From SURF-32 sp964648365 (lineage in GTDB: Bacteria; Planctomycetota; Phycisphaerae; UBA1845), in the NCBI GenBank assembly GCA_964648365.1, contig CAZYLK010000011.1, positions 1 to 61,567 on the forward strand: 61,567 nucleotides of DNA, in the 5' to 3' direction. Positions 33,321 through 44,200 of the stretch are shown here, piece after piece; positions within the stretch are counted from its first letter, which is position 1, and each line of letters begins with the position of its first letter. The position numbers were made by a program, and so were the translations under genes. The notes beneath the pieces were generated by a model. That model was not told the DNA's origin. It did not search any database and worked only from the letters and a program-made list of their open reading frames with translations.

Positions 33321-35000
33321 ATGAGACGAGTTCGTCGACTTTATGCGTTGGCTGCTCTGTGCGTTGTTTTGATCGGCTGCCAGTCCCCGAACCGGGCCGA
33401 CCGGATGGCGGACGGTCAGGCGCTGACCGGCGCCCCGCTGCTCGAAGGCATGGGCAGCCACACGCGCGACGTGCAGACCGCCGATCCGCTGGCGCAGCGG
33501 TACTTCAACCAGGGGCTGACGCTGGCGTATGCGTTCAACCATGACGAGGCGATCCGGTCGTTCGAGGCGGCCGCCCAGATCGACCCGACCTGCGCCATGG
33601 CGTGGTGGGGCGTGGCCTTGTGTCACGGGCCGCACATCAACAATCCCGCGATGCCGGCCGAGCGCGGCCGCGCGGCCTGGGCGGCGATTGAGAAGGCCGT
33701 CGCGCTGCGTGACAACGCATCGCCGGTCAATCGGGCGCTGATCGATGCGCTGACGAAGCGCTACGCGAGTCCGCCGCCGGAGGATCGTCGTCACCTGGAT
33801 CTGGCTTACGCCGAAGCTATGGCCGACGTGTATGCCGCTTATGCAACGGATACGGACGTCGGCACGCTTTACGCCGAGTCATTGATGGACTTGCAACCGT
33901 GGGATCTGTGGCAGGAGGACGGCGCGCCGAAGGGGAACACGATTCGCATCATGGCTCTGCTCCAGTCGGCGCTGGCGCGCCAGCCGGGGCACCCCGGTGC
34001 GAATCATCTGTACATCCACGTGGTGGAGTCGTCGACGCAGCCCGAGCGCGGCATCGCCGCGGCCGATCGCCTGCGCGATCTGGTGCCGGGCGCCGGACAT
34101 CTTGTCCACATGCCGTCGCATATCGACGTGTTGACCGGCCGCTGGGCGCTGGCGTCGGACCAGAACGAGAAGGCCATCGAAGCCGACCGTCGTTATCGCG
34201 AGCAGGCGCCGCGACAGGGCTTCTACCACGTCTACATGGCCCACAACCATCACATGCTGGCCTTTGCCGCCATGATGGAGGGTCGGCACGACGTGGCCGT
34301 GCGGGCGGCGCGCGATCTGGTGGCCGGCGTGCCGGAAGACTATGCCCGCGAGAACGTGGTGCTGGTCGATCCCTACCTGATGGTCGTGTCCGAGGTGCAG
34401 ATGCGCTTCGGGCGCTGGGACGACATTCTGCAACAGCCGAAGCCGGCGGACTACCTGCCGATTTCGAATGCCCTGTGGCATTTTACACGAGGCGTGGCCT
34501 ACGCGGCCAAGCAGCAGTTTGACAAGGCCGAGGCGGAACGGGCAGCGTTTATCGAGGCGCGCGCCAACGTGCCGGAAGGCGCCGTGATGGCCATTAACTC
34601 CGCCGACCTCGTGTTGTCCATCGCGGAGCGCGTGCTCGACGGCGAAATCGCCTACCAGCGCGGCAACATCGACGACGCGGTGCGCAGCCTGCGCGAGGCG
34701 GTGAAACTCGAGGACCAGTTGCTTTACATGGAGCCGCCCGAGTGGATCCTGCCCGTGCGCCACGTACTCGGCGCGGTCCTGCTCGATGCCGGCCGATATT
34801 CGGAAGCCGAGATCGTCTATCGCGAGAATCTGAAGGAATGGCCGGAGAACGGATGGGCGCTGTTCGGCCTCTCGCGGGCGCTGGCGCAGCTCGGCTCCAG
34901 CGAAGCGGACGAGGTTGAGCAACGCTTCCGAAAAGCCTGGGCGCGATCAGACACACGCATTCACGCGAGTTGTCTGTGCATGAAGAAGCAGCAGGGCTGA
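33321..35000 (+). CDS. TPR-repeat lipoprotein
   Basis: A 559-residue lipoprotein: signal MRRVRRLYALAALCVVLIGC with the acceptor Cys at 20, then a helical body of tetratricopeptide units. Clear TPR-like segments are RYFNQGLTLAYAFNHDEAIRSFEAAAQIDPTCAMAWWGVAL near the start, HFTRGVAYAAKQQFDKAEAERAAF in the middle, and LGAVLLDAGRYSEAEIVYRENLKEWPENGWALFGLSRAL near the end. The His-rich segment HVYMAHNHHMLAFAAMMEG between them is conserved in some exported TPR proteins of this type. It probably scaffolds other proteins at the membrane; no enzymatic motif is visible. AAGGAT lies 8-10 nt before the ATG at 33321. Confidence 0.82.
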   Translation: MRRVRRLYALAALCVVLIGCQSPNRADRMADGQALTGAPLLEGMGSHTRDVQTADPLAQRYFNQGLTLAYAFNHDEAIRSFEAAAQIDPTCAMAWWGVALCHGPHINNPAMPAERGRAAWAAIEKAVALRDNASPVNRALIDALTKRYASPPPEDRRHLDLAYAEAMADVYAAYATDTDVGTLYAESLMDLQPWDLWQEDGAPKGNTIRIMALLQSALARQPGHPGANHLYIHVVESSTQPERGIAAADRLRDLVPGAGHLVHMPSHIDVLTGRWALASDQNEKAIEADRRYREQAPRQGFYHVYMAHNHHMLAFAAMMEGRHDVAVRAARDLVAGVPEDYARENVVLVDPYLMVVSEVQMRFGRWDDILQQPKPADYLPISNALWHFTRGVAYAAKQQFDKAEAERAAFIEARANVPEGAVMAINSADLVLSIAERVLDGEIAYQRGNIDDAVRSLREAVKLEDQLLYMEPPEWILPVRHVLGAVLLDAGRYSEAEIVYRENLKEWPENGWALFGLSRALAQLGSSEADEVEQRFRKAWARSDTRIHASCLCMKKQQG

Positions 35001-35211
35001 GGATTGACCTTTCAGGCAGGCGCTGATGCAGGCCGGCCGGACGGATGCGCCCGCCGGCCTGCGGCGCCTCCTGCCTGCGCCGGCCTGCGGGGCGGCCGGA
35101 AACCACTCTTGAATGCAGGGCCGGCAATCCGCTATGATTCGGACTCATGCCCGACACGCGTCCGGAGGAGGGTCGCGGGTTCGTTGCTGGTTCTTCAAGA
35201 GGGTTGTTGTC

Positions 35212-37962
35212 ATGCGCCTGCTCCCCGTGGTCTTGATCGCGTCGGCTTGTGGTTTCGTCGGGTGGCAGGCGTTTCGGGGAGATCGCTGCGGCCCCTGCGT
35301 GGCGACCGGTCCGGACACGTGTCTTCCCGCGGCGCCGCCGGCGGCTGAAAGCCTTGCGCTGCCGGAACCAACCGTTGCGTCGTCAGAAGCGCCGGCGGCG
35401 GTGGAGGCGCGTGTCGTCCAGCGCACGCCCAAGCGACTGCCCTGGAACGAAGATGTTGTGATCGAGAGTTATCGGCCTGAGCATCCCGTGGAGTGGGCCG
35501 TCTCACGATCCCAGCAGCGCTTCAGCGAAAACGGCGACATCGCGCCGGGCGCTCTGATGAACGCGATCCGCCAGCGGCAGGCGATGATCGACGCACAGGC
35601 GCGACGGGGCGACGGCCGGGGCGCCTCTGCCGGCGTCGGCGGACTGGGCAGGAACGCCTGGACCTGGCTGGGGCCGGGCAACGTCGGCGGCCGTATCCGC
35701 AGCATCATCATTCATCCGGACGATCCGAACCGCATGTGGGTGGGCAGTGTCAGCGGCGGGCTCTGGTACACCGAAAACGCCGGCGGGCGATGGGATCCGG
35801 TCGATGATTTCCTGCCCAACCTCGCCATCACCTGTATGGTGATGAACTGGAAGAAAACGAAGATCATGTACGCCGGCACCGGCGAAGGCGCCTTCTTCCT
35901 GATCGACGACGGCTCGTCCAACTCGGCCGCCATGCGCGGCGCGGGCATCTTCCGGTCCACCGACGGCGGCAGGACGTGGACACAGCTCGACAGCACCGCC
36001 GGACCGGAGTGGCATTCCGTCTCCCGCATCGCCATCAGCCCGAAGAAGCACAAGACGATGCTCGCATCAACCAGCACGGGCATCTACCGCACGACCGACG
36101 GCGGAAAGTCGTGGACGCGTACGTTCGATCAGCGCACGCTCGACGTCGACTTCCACCCGACGGACGCGAACCTGGTCGTGGCGGGACGGGCGGACAACAT
36201 CGCGATGTACTCGACCGACGGCGGCGTCAGTTGGACGAACGCGACCGGGATTACCGGCGGCACGCGCGTCGAACTGTCTTATGCCCCGAGCAATCCGGCG
36301 ATGGTGTACGCCTGCGTCAGCGGGACGAATCAGAACCTGCGCGTCTGGCGATCCACCGACGGCGGGCGCACGTATTCGCTCCGGACGTCCGGCAACGGCT
36401 TCAGCACGCTGGCGATTTACGACAACGCCATGTGGGTTGACCCGACCAACGCCGAACTGGTCGTGATCGGCGGGCTGGACCTCCACCGTTCCACCAACGG
36501 CGGCGTGAACTTCCAGACCATCAGCCAGTGGAACCAGGCGCCGCGATCCGCTCACGCCGATCAGCACATCATCGTCGAGCACCCGAACTTCGACGGTGTG
36601 AACAACACCACCGTCTTCTTTGGCAACGACGGCGGCATCTATCGCGCCGACAACGTCTACACCGTGCAGGGCACCAACGGCTGGCAGGAACTCAATAACA
36701 ACCTCGGCATCACGCAGTTCTACGGCGCCGCCGTCAACACCGACAGCGGCAAGATCCTCGCCGGCGCCCAGGACAACGGCACCCAGCTTTACACCGGCGA
36801 TTCGGAGAACTGGGAGGCGGTCATCGGCGGCGACGGCACCTACTGCGCGGCCGACCCGACGGACCCCGAGTATCTCTACGGCTCGACGCAGCGGCTCAAC
36901 ATCCTGCGCAGCACCAACGGCGGCGATTCGTTCAGCGGCATCACCGGCGGGCCGAACCCGCTGGCGGATCGCGGCGGCTCGGATACCAACTTCATCCCCG
37001 TGTGGGGGCTGGATCCCAACGACGAGAACGTCATGTACGCCACGGCCGCGCGGCTGTGGCGCACGACGAACGTCAAGGATCAGACGCCCAACTGGTTCGC
37101 GATCAAGCCGGCGCTGAACGACTGCCCGCTGCGGCCGGCGCCGCCGCCCGGGCCGGACCCTGATCCGCGTCCGGATCACTACCTCGGCAACGATCCGTGC
37201 AACATCTCGACGTACGCCGTGGCGGACAGCGACTCGAACACCATCTGGGTCGGCCACAACCGCGGCGACCTGTACGTCACCCGCAACGCGCTCGAGCAGG
37301 TACCGGTGTGGACGCGCGTCGATGAAAACGAGCCGCTGCTGCCGCGGCGCTGGGTTTCCAGCATCGTGATCGACCCGTACGACCACGATCGGGTCTACGT
37401 GGCGTTCATGGGCTACGAGGCGGACAACGTGTGGCGCACCGAGGATGGCGGCCAATCGTGGCAACTGATCGTCGGCGATGGCGAGTCGCGCCTGCCGGCC
37501 GCGCCCGTCACGTCGATGCTGCTCTATCCGACCGCGCCGGGCCACCTGTACGTCGGCACCGACGTGGGCGTGTTCGCGTCGACGGACGACGGAGCAAGCT
37601 GGTCGACATCGAACGACGGTCCGTCGTCCGTGGGCGTGGATCAACTTCTCTGGAAAGGCGGCTGCGGGCTGCTCGCGGTCACGCACGGTCGCGGCGTGTT
37701 CGAGGCCGACATTTGCGGCCCGTGCAGCCGGATCGACGACATGACCGTGAAGTGCAAGAAGGGAAAAGTGACGGCCAAGGTTTCATCTGAACTTCCCCAG
37801 TACGACGCGCTGACCTTCAGCCTGGACGGCGAGCCGGGCAAACGACGGGAAATCGGCCAGAACGGCACGGTCAAGATGAGCTTCCGCGACGTACCTCCCG
37901 GCGCACACACGGTCTGCATCGAAGAGTGCCCGGCGCTGTGTCGCGAAGCCGTATGCGATTAG
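35212..37962 (+). CDS. Secreted BNR/Asp-box beta-propeller protein
   Basis: A 916-residue secreted protein. The N-terminus (MRLLPVVLIASACGFVGW) is a signal or membrane anchor, followed by a Pro/Ala-rich linker. From about residue 165 to 840 it carries many sortilin/VPS10-like propeller blades with Asp-box motifs: STDGGRTWTQ, TTDGGKSWTR, STDGGVSWTN, STDGGRTYSL, STNGGVNF, STNGGDSFSG, TEDGGQSWQL, STDDGASWST. The C-terminal 75 residues form a separate Cys-containing domain (CGPCSRIDDMTVKCKKGKVTAKV). The fold is shared by sialidases and glycoside-binding or sorting proteins; no sialidase Arg triad was identified, so I do not assign an activity. ATG 35212 is chosen because it gives the signal peptide. 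Confidence 0.85.
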   Translation: MRLLPVVLIASACGFVGWQAFRGDRCGPCVATGPDTCLPAAPPAAESLALPEPTVASSEAPAAVEARVVQRTPKRLPWNEDVVIESYRPEHPVEWAVSRSQQRFSENGDIAPGALMNAIRQRQAMIDAQARRGDGRGASAGVGGLGRNAWTWLGPGNVGGRIRSIIIHPDDPNRMWVGSVSGGLWYTENAGGRWDPVDDFLPNLAITCMVMNWKKTKIMYAGTGEGAFFLIDDGSSNSAAMRGAGIFRSTDGGRTWTQLDSTAGPEWHSVSRIAISPKKHKTMLASTSTGIYRTTDGGKSWTRTFDQRTLDVDFHPTDANLVVAGRADNIAMYSTDGGVSWTNATGITGGTRVELSYAPSNPAMVYACVSGTNQNLRVWRSTDGGRTYSLRTSGNGFSTLAIYDNAMWVDPTNAELVVIGGLDLHRSTNGGVNFQTISQWNQAPRSAHADQHIIVEHPNFDGVNNTTVFFGNDGGIYRADNVYTVQGTNGWQELNNNLGITQFYGAAVNTDSGKILAGAQDNGTQLYTGDSENWEAVIGGDGTYCAADPTDPEYLYGSTQRLNILRSTNGGDSFSGITGGPNPLADRGGSDTNFIPVWGLDPNDENVMYATAARLWRTTNVKDQTPNWFAIKPALNDCPLRPAPPPGPDPDPRPDHYLGNDPCNISTYAVADSDSNTIWVGHNRGDLYVTRNALEQVPVWTRVDENEPLLPRRWVSSIVIDPYDHDRVYVAFMGYEADNVWRTEDGGQSWQLIVGDGESRLPAAPVTSMLLYPTAPGHLYVGTDVGVFASTDDGASWSTSNDGPSSVGVDQLLWKGGCGLLAVTHGRGVFEADICGPCSRIDDMTVKCKKGKVTAKVSSELPQYDALTFSLDGEPGKRREIGQNGTVKMSFRDVPPGAHTVCIEECPALCREAVCD

Positions 37963-38296
37963 GCCGCATGATCGGTTCTGAGGTCAGTCAGCGCGCCCCC
38001 GGGATCGCCAGGCTCCGGCCTGGCCGCGGCGGGAGCACTTGTTGCAACTTGAATAACGCTGTCCGCAGGGCGGGCTGGGGCGCCTGACAGCTTGGGCGAC
38101 ACGAAAGCCGCGTATTCAGTCTGAACTGGGTGCCACCCGCCCGCCGATTCTGTCATGCATCCGGCGGGCTTTGCCGCCGCGTCGGAAAGTTGAGCGGCGT
38201 CGGCGGGTGCTCTACGATTCACCCTGACGGTCGGTCGGGCGGGCCTTGGTCGCGCTGCGTCACGAACCGTCTGAGCCGCGCGTGGAGACCGTGAGC
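37963..38296. other. Intergenic region
   Basis: No gene is seen in these 334 bases. The inverted sequence GCCAGGC...GCCTGGC (about 38008-38025) forms a 7-bp hairpin but lacks a T tract, so it is at most a weak terminator. Confidence 0.4.
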
Positions 38297-38974
38297 ATGA
38301 GCGAGATTCCCCCACCCGCGCCCATGACGCCGCCAACGCAACCGGGCTTCCTTCATCCGCCCGTTCAGATCAACACCAGTCTGGCGGTGACCGCGCTCGT
38401 CTGTGGCATCCTCGGCGTCGTGATGTGCCCGCCGGTAGGCATCGTCGGCATCATCACCGGCGCGATGGCGATTTCTCGCTGCAACGCCCGGCCGCAGGAA
38501 TACGGCGGGCGCGGCATGGCCATCGCCGGGCTGGTCTGCGGCATCTGCAGTATTGTCACCTTGCTCATTATGGGCTTCGTCATGGTGGGCATGATGGGTG
38601 TCATGGTTCCTTCGCTCTCGCGGGCGCGGGAGTTGTCCAAGCGGCTCGTGTGTGCGTCGAACATGAAGGCCATCACGACGAGCATGACGATCTATCATCA
38701 CGAGTTTCCCGGCCAGGGATCGCCGTCGCTGCAACTGCTCGTCGATCGCGGCGACCTGGGGCCGAACACACTGATCTGCCCCTCCGCGGGCGCCCCGAAC
38801 TACGTGCTCACCTGGCCGGAGGGCGTGTCGCTTCCGGCGACGGCCGTGGTGATCCATGAGCCGTCCAGCAATCATGACGGCGAAGGCGGCAACGTCGCCA
38901 CGGCCGATGGTATCGTCCGGTTTCTTGAGGGAAGTGAGTATAACGATGCCCTGAAAAACGTGCCGGGGCCGTAG
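38297..38974 (+). CDS. DUF4190-type membrane protein with pilin-like C-terminal domain
   Basis: A 225-residue protein. After a Pro-rich start (MSEIPPPAPMTPPTQPG) come two transmembrane helices of the DUF4190 type (LAVTALVCGILGVVMCPPVGIVGIITGAMAI and GLVCGICSIVTLLIMGFVMVGMMG). The remainder, LSRARELSKRLVCASNMKAITTSMTIYHHE...TADGIVRFLEG, resembles the C-terminal part of planctomycete DUF1559/pseudopilin proteins, including an [x]ADG box near the end. A role in display of exported domains is possible; no firm function. The ATG at 38297 follows GTGAGC; an upstream start would add 17 residues. Confidence 0.7.
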   Translation: MSEIPPPAPMTPPTQPGFLHPPVQINTSLAVTALVCGILGVVMCPPVGIVGIITGAMAISRCNARPQEYGGRGMAIAGLVCGICSIVTLLIMGFVMVGMMGVMVPSLSRARELSKRLVCASNMKAITTSMTIYHHEFPGQGSPSLQLLVDRGDLGPNTLICPSAGAPNYVLTWPEGVSLPATAVVIHEPSSNHDGEGGNVATADGIVRFLEGSEYNDALKNVPGP

Positions 38975-39099
38975 GTGTAATGCGCGCTCGCGCTGCGGCG
39001 AGCCGCGTGGCTTCAGCCCGCGCGGACGTACCGACCTGGTATCGCGCCCCGAGCAGAGCCACGCGTCTGCGGAGCACGCACGTCCCGCAGCAACCTCCC

Positions 39100-40011
39100 A
39101 TGTATCTGAGCTACAACACCAATGGGATGGCGTTTCATCGCATCGAGGATGCGCTGGAACTGATCGCGGAGCACGGCTATCACGGCGTGGCGCTCACGCT
39201 GGATCATCACCATCTCGACCCGACCGATCGGCGTGCCGCACTGGCCGAAGCCGGGCGGTTGCAACAGATCACCGACCGGCTGGGCCTGGCCGTCACCATC
39301 GAGACCGGCGCCCGCTACATCCTCGACCCGCGGCGGAAACATCAGCCGACGCTGCTCAGTTCCAACGCGAACGAACGCGCCCGACGCATCGAGTTCCTGG
39401 CGACCGCCTGCCACGTGGCCGCCGTGTTCGGGAGGGGCGCATCCGTTTCGCTCTGGTCCGGCCCAGCAGAATCGCGCCTCGCGGACGCCGCGTCCGCTCC
39501 GCGCACGGCCGAACCGGGCGAACGCCCGGCCGACGCCGGCGCTCGTCCGGCCGAGCGCGATACCATCCTCTTCGCCCGACTGGTCGAGTCGCTGCGCCGG
39601 GTACTGGACGTCGCGCGGACGGTCGGCGTGCGGCTGGCGTTCGAGCCGGAGCCGGGCATGTGGATTGAGCGGATGGCGCAGTTCGATCGGCTGGCGGCCG
39701 CGGTGAACGATCCGGCGCTCGGCCTGACGCTCGACGTCACGCACGTTCACTGCCTCAGCGACGGCGATCCGGCGGCGCACATCCGCCGCTATCGCGACGT
39801 GCTGCTGAACGTTCACGTTGCCGACATGCGCCGCGGCGTTCATGATCATCTGATGTTCGGCGAAGGCGACATGTCGTACGAGGACATCTTCGCCGCACTG
39901 CAGGACGTCGACTATGCCGGTCCCGTCAGCGTGGAGCTGTCGCGCCACAGCCACGTCGCGGTGGATGCCCTTCGGCTTGCCCGGGCGTTCCTGGTTCGGT
40001 ACGTGCGATGA
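39100..40011 (+). CDS. Sugar phosphate isomerase/epimerase-like TIM barrel
   Basis: A 303-residue protein of the xylose-isomerase/AP-endonuclease-2 superfamily. It begins MYLSYNTNGMAFHRIEDALELIAEHGYHGVALTLD, then shows GLAVTIETGARYILDPRRKHQPTLLS, FEPEPGMWIERM (metal-binding Glu), GLTLDVTHVHC (Asp and His), VHVADMRRGVHDHLMFGEGDM and VSVELSRHSH, which together give the usual divalent-metal site. Residues about 125-160 are an Ala/Arg/Pro-rich insertion (SRLADAASAPRTAEPG and on), which breaks the domain and appears low-complexity. The substrate is not readable. It stands alone on the plus strand. Confidence 0.85.
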   Translation: MYLSYNTNGMAFHRIEDALELIAEHGYHGVALTLDHHHLDPTDRRAALAEAGRLQQITDRLGLAVTIETGARYILDPRRKHQPTLLSSNANERARRIEFLATACHVAAVFGRGASVSLWSGPAESRLADAASAPRTAEPGERPADAGARPAERDTILFARLVESLRRVLDVARTVGVRLAFEPEPGMWIERMAQFDRLAAAVNDPALGLTLDVTHVHCLSDGDPAAHIRRYRDVLLNVHVADMRRGVHDHLMFGEGDMSYEDIFAALQDVDYAGPVSVELSRHSHVAVDALRLARAFLVRYVR

Positions 40012-40191
40012 GGTGTCCGGCGGGCTGCCGGTCGCCGCGCGTCGATGATGACCCGGCAACGCCGCGGCAAGTCCCCGTTTTTCGCCCGACTGGCGGTCGG
40101 CGCTGCGCCGGAGTATGAATCCTGGCCGCAGCGGGCGATCGTCACGCAGGGACGCCCGCTGCGGCCGGTGTCCATTTCACGGAGAAGCGTC

Positions 40192-40812
40192 ATGAAGAAG
40201 TCTGCTCTGCTTGCTGTGATTGTCGTCGCGCCCTTCGTCGGCGCCGTCTTCGCGCAGTCCCCCGAGCCTGCGAAAACTCAGGATCCGCCGGCCGCCACAC
40301 AGGATTCGGCGCCGGCCACGCAGGAGATGCCGCCCATGCCGCCGCCCGGGGAGCATCACAAGTGGCTGGAGCAACTCGTCGGCACCTGGACCTTCGAATC
40401 GGAGATGGGGGGCGAAGGCGAGTCGCCGATGAAGTGCACCGGCACCGACACCGTGCGCTCGCTCGGCGGCCGCTGGGTCATCTGCGAACTCAAGAGCGAG
40501 ATCCCCGGTATGGGCCCGATGAACGCGATGATGACGCTGGGCTACAACCCCGAGACCGGCAAGTACCAGGGCACCTGGGTCGATTCGATGCTGGACCAAC
40601 TGTGGATCTATGAAGGCACGCTCGATGCGACGCGCAAGATCCTCACGCTGGAGGCCGAAGGCCCCAACATGATGGACCCGACCAAGGGCAAGACGAAGTA
40701 TCGCGACGTGATCGAGTTCAAGAGCCCGGACCACCGCACGCTGACGTCGTCCGCGCTGGTCGATGGCAAGTGGGTCCAGTTCTCCACGGCGAACTATCGC
40801 AAGGCAAAGTAA
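40192..40812 (+). CDS. Exported DUF1579-family protein
   Basis: A 206-residue exported protein: signal peptide MKKSALLAVIVVAPFVGAVFAQ, a Pro/Gln/Thr-rich linker, then DUF1579: EHHKWLEQLVGTWTFESEM, RWVICELKSE, MTLGYNPETGKYQGTWVDSM, YEGTLDATRKILTLEAEGP and YRDVIEFKSPDHRTLTSS. DUF1579 proteins form lipocalin-like barrels; the biochemical role is unknown. ATG 40192 is preceded by GGAG 10 nt upstream. It is followed convergently by the restriction cluster. Confidence 0.88.
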   Translation: MKKSALLAVIVVAPFVGAVFAQSPEPAKTQDPPAATQDSAPATQEMPPMPPPGEHHKWLEQLVGTWTFESEMGGEGESPMKCTGTDTVRSLGGRWVICELKSEIPGMGPMNAMMTLGYNPETGKYQGTWVDSMLDQLWIYEGTLDATRKILTLEAEGPNMMDPTKGKTKYRDVIEFKSPDHRTLTSSALVDGKWVQFSTANYRKAK

Positions 40813-40851
40813 GCCGTCCGTGCCAGCCGTGCCAGGGTTGGCCGCGCCCCG

Positions 40852-41232
40852 TCAGGAATCCGCGTCGTCCGCCGACGGTGAATCGCCGGATTCATCGCGC
40901 GAAAGCCCGGCGAACAGAGGCAGTTCGTCTTCGTCGTCCGCAGGGGCAGGTTTACACCCGGCGGAGAGCGACTTGCGCCATTCCGGCGGACAGTCCAGCG
41001 CCCCGGCGGCGCGGAGTTCGTCGACCGAGATCAACTGCGGGCCCGAAAGACCCTTGGCCGCCATGTCGCGCGCTTCCGAGGCGAGCGTGTCTTTGAAACT
41101 ATCCACCCATGCCTGCGCGGCGGCGGCGTCGAGTTCCCGCCAACGCCGGACCTGGGCAGGCGTGGGACAACCATTTTCGTCCGTCTCGTAGGGCGCACAA
41201 TCATCGTCGGAATTCAAGTGTGGGTCCGTCAC
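40852..41232 (-). CDS. Small acidic protein overlapping the restriction-modification gene
   Basis: A 126-residue acidic protein starting MTDPHLNSDDDCAPYETDENG and ending ESGDSPSADDADS. The middle has a helical segment PTPAQVRRWRELDAAAAQAWVDSF and a block GLSGPQLISVDELRAAGALDCPPEW. Its start overlaps the end of the large restriction-modification gene by 32 bp, so they are probably translated from one mRNA. I know no family. By position it may assist or restrain the enzyme; acidic proteins of this kind can mimic DNA, but that is speculation. Confidence 0.6.
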   Translation of the reverse strand: MTDPHLNSDDDCAPYETDENGCPTPAQVRRWRELDAAAAQAWVDSFKDTLASEARDMAAKGLSGPQLISVDELRAAGALDCPPEWRKSLSAGCKPAPADDEDELPLFAGLSRDESGDSPSADDADS

Positions 41233-44200
41233 AGATCGCCTCCAGCACTGTTGCCTGGAATGGTTCCATGTCCACGAGCAATGCCAGCACGTGCAGCACG
41301 TTGAGCAGTTCGGTGGTGTATTCGGCCAGCCAGCGGTCCGGCTGAATGTCCCCGAGCTTCGACGGCGGCCGACGGTCGCCGATGATCGGCCGCTGACGGT
41401 TCTTTTTACGATAGCTGAACCACTGGGTCAACACCTGCTTGCCGGAGACCTCGTACCGCCACACGGCGGGCGGCACGTTGTCGATGAATCCGGCGCCGAC
41501 CCTCAGGCGGCACTGGGCCGGGTCGTAGGCGATTTCATCGGGCATGGATTCGGGGTCGTCCGGGATGGCGCCATTCTTCGGGATGCTTGGGGCGCGATCC
41601 TTCGGCAGCCGCGGCGGACCCGGCTGCCGACCGGCCTTCGGATCGGCGAACCGCTCGCCGAACGTGTGCAGCCAGATCACTCGGCTGCCCAACTCGACGG
41701 CCCGCCTGAACAGGTCGGGTCGGGCGGTGAGCGGAATGCGGAGTCCCGGCTGGGCCAGGTCTTTCTGAAATCTCGCGGTGTACGCCGGATGGGCCGCTAC
41801 CGCGGCGAGATACGCCAAGTAATCTTCCGTCTTCACGGCCGAGCCGCAAGTCCTGACCAGGAACTCCAGAACTGTCGGGGGCAGGTTTGCCTGCGTCCCC
41901 GCGGCGTCACGCCAGAGCGGGAACACTCGACCGCCGCGGCCGTTATAGTGGTGCAAGTCCGGGACAATACCGCTGAACGTAACTGCAGGGCCGCGTGAGG
42001 GGGACCGATCGGAAGGTGCAGTCATGTACACCTGCCGGTCGGAGCGTGAATTCCAAAGCTCCGCATTGGGCTGCGTAATCACACGCGGGTCAGGGATGAT
42101 CCACATTCGGTTGAACGACCGGAATCCATACGGCACCGGGGAGGGGCATGGCCCCGTTTCCTCGATGATCGGCTTGGTCGGCAGTTTGAATCCTGGTAAT
42201 GGTGTTCGAATGATCGATCGAATGTGCCGATCCGCTGGCTTACCGCCGCGCAGCGTGGGATGAAACAAGTCTTCCTTTTTCTCGACCGGCGCGTCGACGA
42301 GCTTCTTCCACCGGCGCCTCAGCGAATCGGTATCAGGTGCGAATACCCACACCCGTTTTGTTTGCACGCCCGATCCGTTGTACGCGAACAACTCATCGAG
42401 CGCTGCGTAGCCAGCCCAGTTACCTGTCGCCGCAGGCAGAAACGGCGCTCGCCAATCGGGTGAACAATCCTGCCAGCGCCTCGACCGTAGTTTAAGCCGG
42501 GCCAGGGCCGCGAATTTCTCCTCGCGCCTGCCGGCCGGCAGCACCGTGTACTTTACGGCGGCCGGCTTGCCGGGCGCTTTCTGCTTCGAGCGCGCCGCCA
42601 GCACGATGCATACCGGCTGCTGCACGCCCTGAAAGATGCGCGTGGGTACGTCGGGCTGATGGCCTTCCGGCGTGCAGTCGATCACCCAGATCCGATCGCA
42701 CTTGCGGCGCAGGTTTTCACGCATCCTCTGAAAACCCGGGCCATTCAGGAAGCCGGCGACGGTGATGAAGCAGACGATTCCGGCATCGTGCTGCGGGTCG
42801 TGGTCGAACACTTTCCACGTGGCCCAGCGCCAGAAGTACACGTAGAGATTGCGGAGGTGCTTGGCGTGGGCGCCGACGCCCCAATCGGATGGGGGAATCC
42901 ATGCCTCCAGGGGTGGCGCTTTGGCCCGGACGGTATCGCCTGTTTCGATCCACCCGCCCTTTCCCTTTGCCTTCTCCTTGTATGGCGGATTGCCGATGAC
43001 GACTGTAATCGGTTCTTCCCGCTTGATTCGATTGGCCTTGCGCCGCGACTCGGCGATGGGCTCGTACCACGACCCGAGTTGTTCCATCTCTACGAAGGGA
43101 TTCCCCAGCGTGTCCGTGACGAACATCTGCGAGGCGGCTCGCGGCGGCTTCCCGATCAACTCCATGAGTTCGGCATGCACCCGGAGCTGGGCGACGGCGA
43201 ACGGGCCAAGCTGCAATTCAAACGCGATGAGCCGTCCGATGGCGGACTCGATCGCCTGGGAAACGGCGCCCTCGCCCTGGTCGGATGCCACGTCCGCGGC
43301 GATGCGGCGCAGCACCCCGAGCATGAACGTGCCCGTACCGACTGCCGGATCGGCCACGGTCACGTCCGGCGAGGCCAGACCGGCGCTGCGATCGAAGTGC
43401 TGCCGCAGCACGTCATCCACGAGGCGGATCATCGGCTCGACGACTTCGGGGGGGGTGTAGTACGAGCCGGTGAGTTTGCGCAGGGCGTTGTCGTAGACCG
43501 CCAGAAAATCCTCGTAAAAGTAAAGCCACGCGTCGGGCTTCCCCTTGCTGATCGCATGCCAGTCCACGGCGTCGAGCACGCGCACCAGTGCGTGCAGCGA
43601 CGTCTTCAGCGTGGCTTCGTCGCCGGCATCGTCGGTCAGCAGCCGCAGCGCGGCCCCGATGAGCGAACTCGTTTTCCCCAGCCGCTTTCCGACCTGGTCC
43701 AGGCCGCCGGCCAACCGGATGTTGCTCGAGCGGGCCATGAGCAGGCCGAAGGTGACCGCCTGCGCATAGCCGTCGGCGAACTGTTCATCGTTCGCTTCGG
43801 GAAAGAGGAGCTTGCGCCAATCGGCGGCAAGCGCAGTCAGTGCCGGGCTTTTTTCGCCCAGTTGCTCGGTGACCTCATCGCGCAACAGGCGGCACAGGCG
43901 TGCCGCGACTTTGGCAAGTTCCGGAGCCGACTTCGGCGGAATGGGTTGCCAGCGGATGAAGTGGTCGAAGAGGCGAAGGAGTCCCGGAGGCGCCGCGAGT
44001 TTCGCGCCCGAGGTCGAAACGTCTCCCTGCAATTCCAGGATCGAATCGACGAGTTCACCGTTCTGCCAAAGGCTGAACGCGTTTCCGTCGGTGTAAAGCA
44101 GATTCGGCAGGGACTGGAGTTTCTCCCATTGCTCTTTGTCGTGCCCCTTGTAGCGGCGAGGGTCCGCGCCCTTGCCGGGCGCTTTGACTTCCACGAAGCC